6,169 nt of DNA from Ghiorsea sp. (lineage in GTDB: Bacteria > Pseudomonadota > Zetaproteobacteria > Mariprofundales > Mariprofundaceae). Of this stretch, positions 4,247 through 6,169 are shown one piece after another. The stretch lies in contig JALUWH010000297.1 in assembly GCA_027019685.1 (NCBI GenBank), forward strand, positions 1-6,169. Reading direction: 5' to 3'. The notes beneath the pieces are model-generated. The model was not told the origin of the DNA and searched no databases. It was given only the letters and a program-made list of their open reading frames with translations. Each line of letters begins with the position of its first letter. Positions within the stretch are counted from its first letter, which is position 1. The position numbers and the translations under genes were made by a program.

Positions 4247-6117
4247 AATACACTCCTAACTTGCTCAACAATGCCATCTTTATCCAATTTCAAATCACGT
4301 AATATTTCAGCTTGTGTGCCATGCTCTGGAAAAGCATCAGGCATAGCGATATGCACAAACGCTCCAGACCAGCCTGACTTGATGGCTTCTACAGCGATTT
4401 TCTCACCAATACCGCCTTCATTCACACCTTCTTCAACTACTATCAGTGGCTTACCTTGTGGTAAATATTTTGTAATGGCTGCGATATCCAACGGTTTTAC
4501 AAATCTAAGGTTTAATAAGGCAAAAAATTGCTTATCTTCATCTTTTAAGGTGTTCACAGCGGCTTGTGCATCAGCAAAACGTGTGCCCACGCTAACCACC
4601 AAACCATCATTACCTTCAACAATCAATTCAGCTTTTCCAATAGGTAAAGCTTTGAGTGCCTCATCAGCAAGCCCCAAGCCTGAACCACGTGGATAACGAA
4701 TAGCCACAGGGCCATCGATGTCTTCCAATGCTGTTTTCAGCATATGTGTAAGTTCAATTTCATCTTTAGGGCACATAATGGTCATATTCGGCAAACATCT
4801 AAGATAAGCAATATCAAACATGCCCGTATGTGTTGCACCATCAGCACCCACAATACCTGCCCTGTCCAAACACATCACTACATGCAAATTTTGAATACAA
4901 ATATCATGAACAATTTGGTCATAAGCACGTTGTAAAAAGGTAGAATAAATAGCTACGACAGGTTTCATGCCTGAGCAAGCCAAACCACCAGCAAAAGTAA
5001 GCGCGTGTTGCTCGGCAATACCCACGTCAATACACCGCTCTGGAAACATTTTTGCAAATGGCGATAAACCTGTACCACCAGGCATAGCCCCAGTGATTGC
5101 CACAATCGAATCATCTTCTTTTGCCAAATCAATCAGGGTATCACCAAAAGCTTGAGTGTATGATTTGGGTGCATTCACGTTTTTAATCGGTGTACCTGAT
5201 TCTAAACAATATGGACCTAAGCCATGCCAAGTTTCAGGGTCTTCTTCGGCAGGCTCATAACCCAAACCTTTTTTAGTCAACACGTGTAATAACACTGGAC
5301 CGTTCAAATCTTTACAGTTTTCTAAGGTTGGTAGAAGTGTATCAAAATCATGTCCATCAATCGGACCAATATACCTAAAGCCCAATTCTTCAAACAATGT
5401 GCCTGGGGTAATCATGCCTTTGACATGCTCTTCAAAACGTTTGGCAACATCAAATACAGCAGGTACTTTATTCAAAATTTTCTTCGCCGCGGCTTTGGCA
5501 TTGGTATAATTTTTATCGGTGATAATTCGCGCCAAATAGGATGACATCGCCCCTACATTAGGCGCAATCGACATTTCATTATCATTCAAAATAACCAGTA
5601 GATTATTATCATTGCCACCTGCATGGTTCAATGCTTCAAACGCCATGCCGCCGCCCAATGAACCATCACCAATCACTGCAATTGCATGGTTATCTTGATG
5701 CTTCAAGTCTCTACCCATAGCAAAGCCATAAGCCGCAGAAATCGAAGTGGATGCATGACCTGCACCAAAACAATCATGTTCAGATTCTTTGCGCTTGGTA
5801 AAACCATTCAAACCACCATACTGACGCATAGTGGGCATACCTTCCAAACGACCTGTGAGAATCTTATGCGGATAAGCTTGGTGGCCTACATCCCAAACAA
5901 TTTTATCACGCGGTGAATCAAACACATAATGCAAGGCAATAGATAGCTCAACCACGCCAAGCCCCGCACCCAAATGCCCGCCAATCGGGGCAAGTGTTTC
6001 AATCAAATAGTCGCGCATTTGCTGAGAAAGCTCTGGTAACTGCGTGACTTTTAATCGTTTTAAAGCATCTACACCATCAATAGTATGCAGCAAATCTAAG
6101 TTTTTAGTATCTGACAT
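4243..6117 (-). CDS. dxs: 1-deoxy-D-xylulose-5-phosphate synthase
   Basis: This 624-residue protein has the usual length for Dxs (E. coli 620). The enzyme uses thiamine diphosphate (TPP) and Mg2+ to condense pyruvate with glyceraldehyde 3-phosphate into DXP. DXP feeds the MEP isoprenoid pathway and also thiamine and pyridoxal synthesis. Visible motifs in order: GGHLG with His48; HQAYPHKILTGR at 79-90; the TPP/metal motif GDGSLGGGMAFEALNHAG at 150-167 ending in LNDNE at 177-181; the pyrimidine domain with IAEQHA and catalytic Glu369; YSTFLQRAYDQ at 391-401; DRAGIVGADG at 418-427 with His430 after it; YPRG at 475-478; and a C-terminal transketolase domain (about 500-620). No key residue is missing. 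The ATG overlaps the ispA stop by one base, and its TGA overlaps the next gene's ATG by four, so an ispA-dxs-cytochrome operon is likely. There is no dedicated promoter room upstream. Confidence 0.97.
   Translation of the reverse strand: MSDTKNLDLLHTIDGVDALKRLKVTQLPELSQQMRDYLIETLAPIGGHLGAGLGVVELSIALHYVFDSPRDKIVWDVGHQAYPHKILTGRLEGMPTMRQYGGLNGFTKRKESEHDCFGAGHASTSISAAYGFAMGRDLKHQDNHAIAVIGDGSLGGGMAFEALNHAGGNDNNLLVILNDNEMSIAPNVGAMSSYLARIITDKNYTNAKAAAKKILNKVPAVFDVAKRFEEHVKGMITPGTLFEELGFRYIGPIDGHDFDTLLPTLENCKDLNGPVLLHVLTKKGLGYEPAEEDPETWHGLGPYCLESGTPIKNVNAPKSYTQAFGDTLIDLAKEDDSIVAITGAMPGGTGLSPFAKMFPERCIDVGIAEQHALTFAGGLACSGMKPVVAIYSTFLQRAYDQIVHDICIQNLHVVMCLDRAGIVGADGATHTGMFDIAYLRCLPNMTIMCPKDEIELTHMLKTALEDIDGPVAIRYPRGSGLGLADEALKALPIGKAELIVEGNDGLVVSVGTRFADAQAAVNTLKDEDKQFFALLNLRFVKPLDIAAITKYLPQGKPLIVVEEGVNEGGIGEKIAVEAIKSGWSGAFVHIAMPDAFPEHGTQAEILRDLKLDKDGIVEQVRSVL
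4253..4257 (-). promoter_or_regulatory. Ribosome-binding site of the cytochrome lipoprotein gene, inside dxs
   Basis: AGGAG on the minus strand lies six bases before the ATG at 4246, within the last codons of dxs. It fixes the start of the lipoprotein and shows that the gene is translated from the same message as dxs, with start and stop overlapping as ATGA. Confidence 0.8.
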
Positions 6118-6169
6118 TACTGCCCTCGCTTTAAAATATACACTGCCAAGTCTTGTAGCTGTTTGCCCG
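6117..6169 (-). CDS. ispA: Farnesyl diphosphate synthase, C-terminal end only (partial)
   Basis: Only the last 16 codons and the stop lie in the window. They read GKQLQDLAVYILKRGQ and then TAA. The (L)xxLAxYIxxR pattern resembles the C-terminus of proteobacterial IspA, which ends in a similar helix (ADYIIQR in E. coli). The position directly before dxs matches the common ispA-dxs order. IspA condenses isopentenyl and dimethylallyl diphosphate into farnesyl diphosphate in the cytoplasm. The TAA shares its last base with the dxs ATG (TAATG), so translation is probably coupled. No catalytic motif is visible in this short piece, so the call rests on the tail match and on context. Another trans-prenyltransferase is possible. 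Confidence 0.72.
   Translation of the reverse strand, partial: GKQLQDLAVYILKRGQ

Noticed and set aside
3819..4259. Plus-strand ORFs opposite the cytochrome gene (Ala/Leu/Cys-rich)
   Set aside because: They are antisense readings of the KAAAD repeat; low complexity, no ribosome-binding site or family resemblance.
1..6169. A new multi-gene system (defence, mobile or biosynthetic)
   Set aside because: All full-length genes but the cytochrome lipoprotein are well-known housekeeping genes, and there are no transposase, integrase, toxin or nuclease-helicase modules.

Overview
The window looks like ordinary bacterial chromosome, and every gene I can support lies on the minus strand. Reading in the direction of transcription (high to low coordinates) the order is: 3' end of ispA, dxs, a c-type cytochrome lipoprotein, a possible 44-codon small ORF, pssA, a leucine-rich leader peptide with an attenuator, leuA, a repeat-rich spacer, and rnhA. 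Base composition is moderately AT-rich. The proteins look proteobacterial: ispA-dxs order, long LeuA with a regulatory domain, and RNase HI with E. coli-like residue spacing. A low-GC Zetaproteobacterium or a related lineage is my best guess, but that is an impression, not a computed result.

Upstream block (about 6169 to 3533). The last codons of ispA overlap the dxs start by one base (TAATG), and the dxs stop overlaps the cytochrome start by four bases (ATGA). The three are therefore probably co-transcribed and translationally coupled. ispA and dxs belong to isoprenoid synthesis (MEP pathway entry and farnesyl diphosphate synthesis). The third gene encodes a lipoprotein with nine KAAAD/KVAAD pentapeptides as a predicted helical arm, followed by a single-haem domain.

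Middle block (about 3530 to 2439). pssA encodes phosphatidylserine synthase with a complete CDP-alcohol phosphotransferase motif and an unusual KQTA-repeat tail. A small ORF ends 5 bases before its ATG. Just inside the 3' end of pssA is a good candidate promoter for the leucine gene.

Leucine block (about 2440 to 708). Between pssA and leuA is a full transcription-attenuation module: a 25-codon ORF with seven leucine codons (three consecutive), a pause hairpin around those codons, an antiterminator pairing, and an intrinsic terminator with a U-tract just before the leuA ribosome-binding site. This is the clearest regulatory finding here, and the leader may be translated from a leaderless transcript.

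End block (about 707 to 1). The 252-base spacer after leuA contains a 62-base imperfect palindrome resembling a dispersed MITE/REP-type element and a second nested inverted repeat. rnhA follows. I saw no CRISPR array, tRNA, rRNA, transposase, defence system or other multi-gene novel system.
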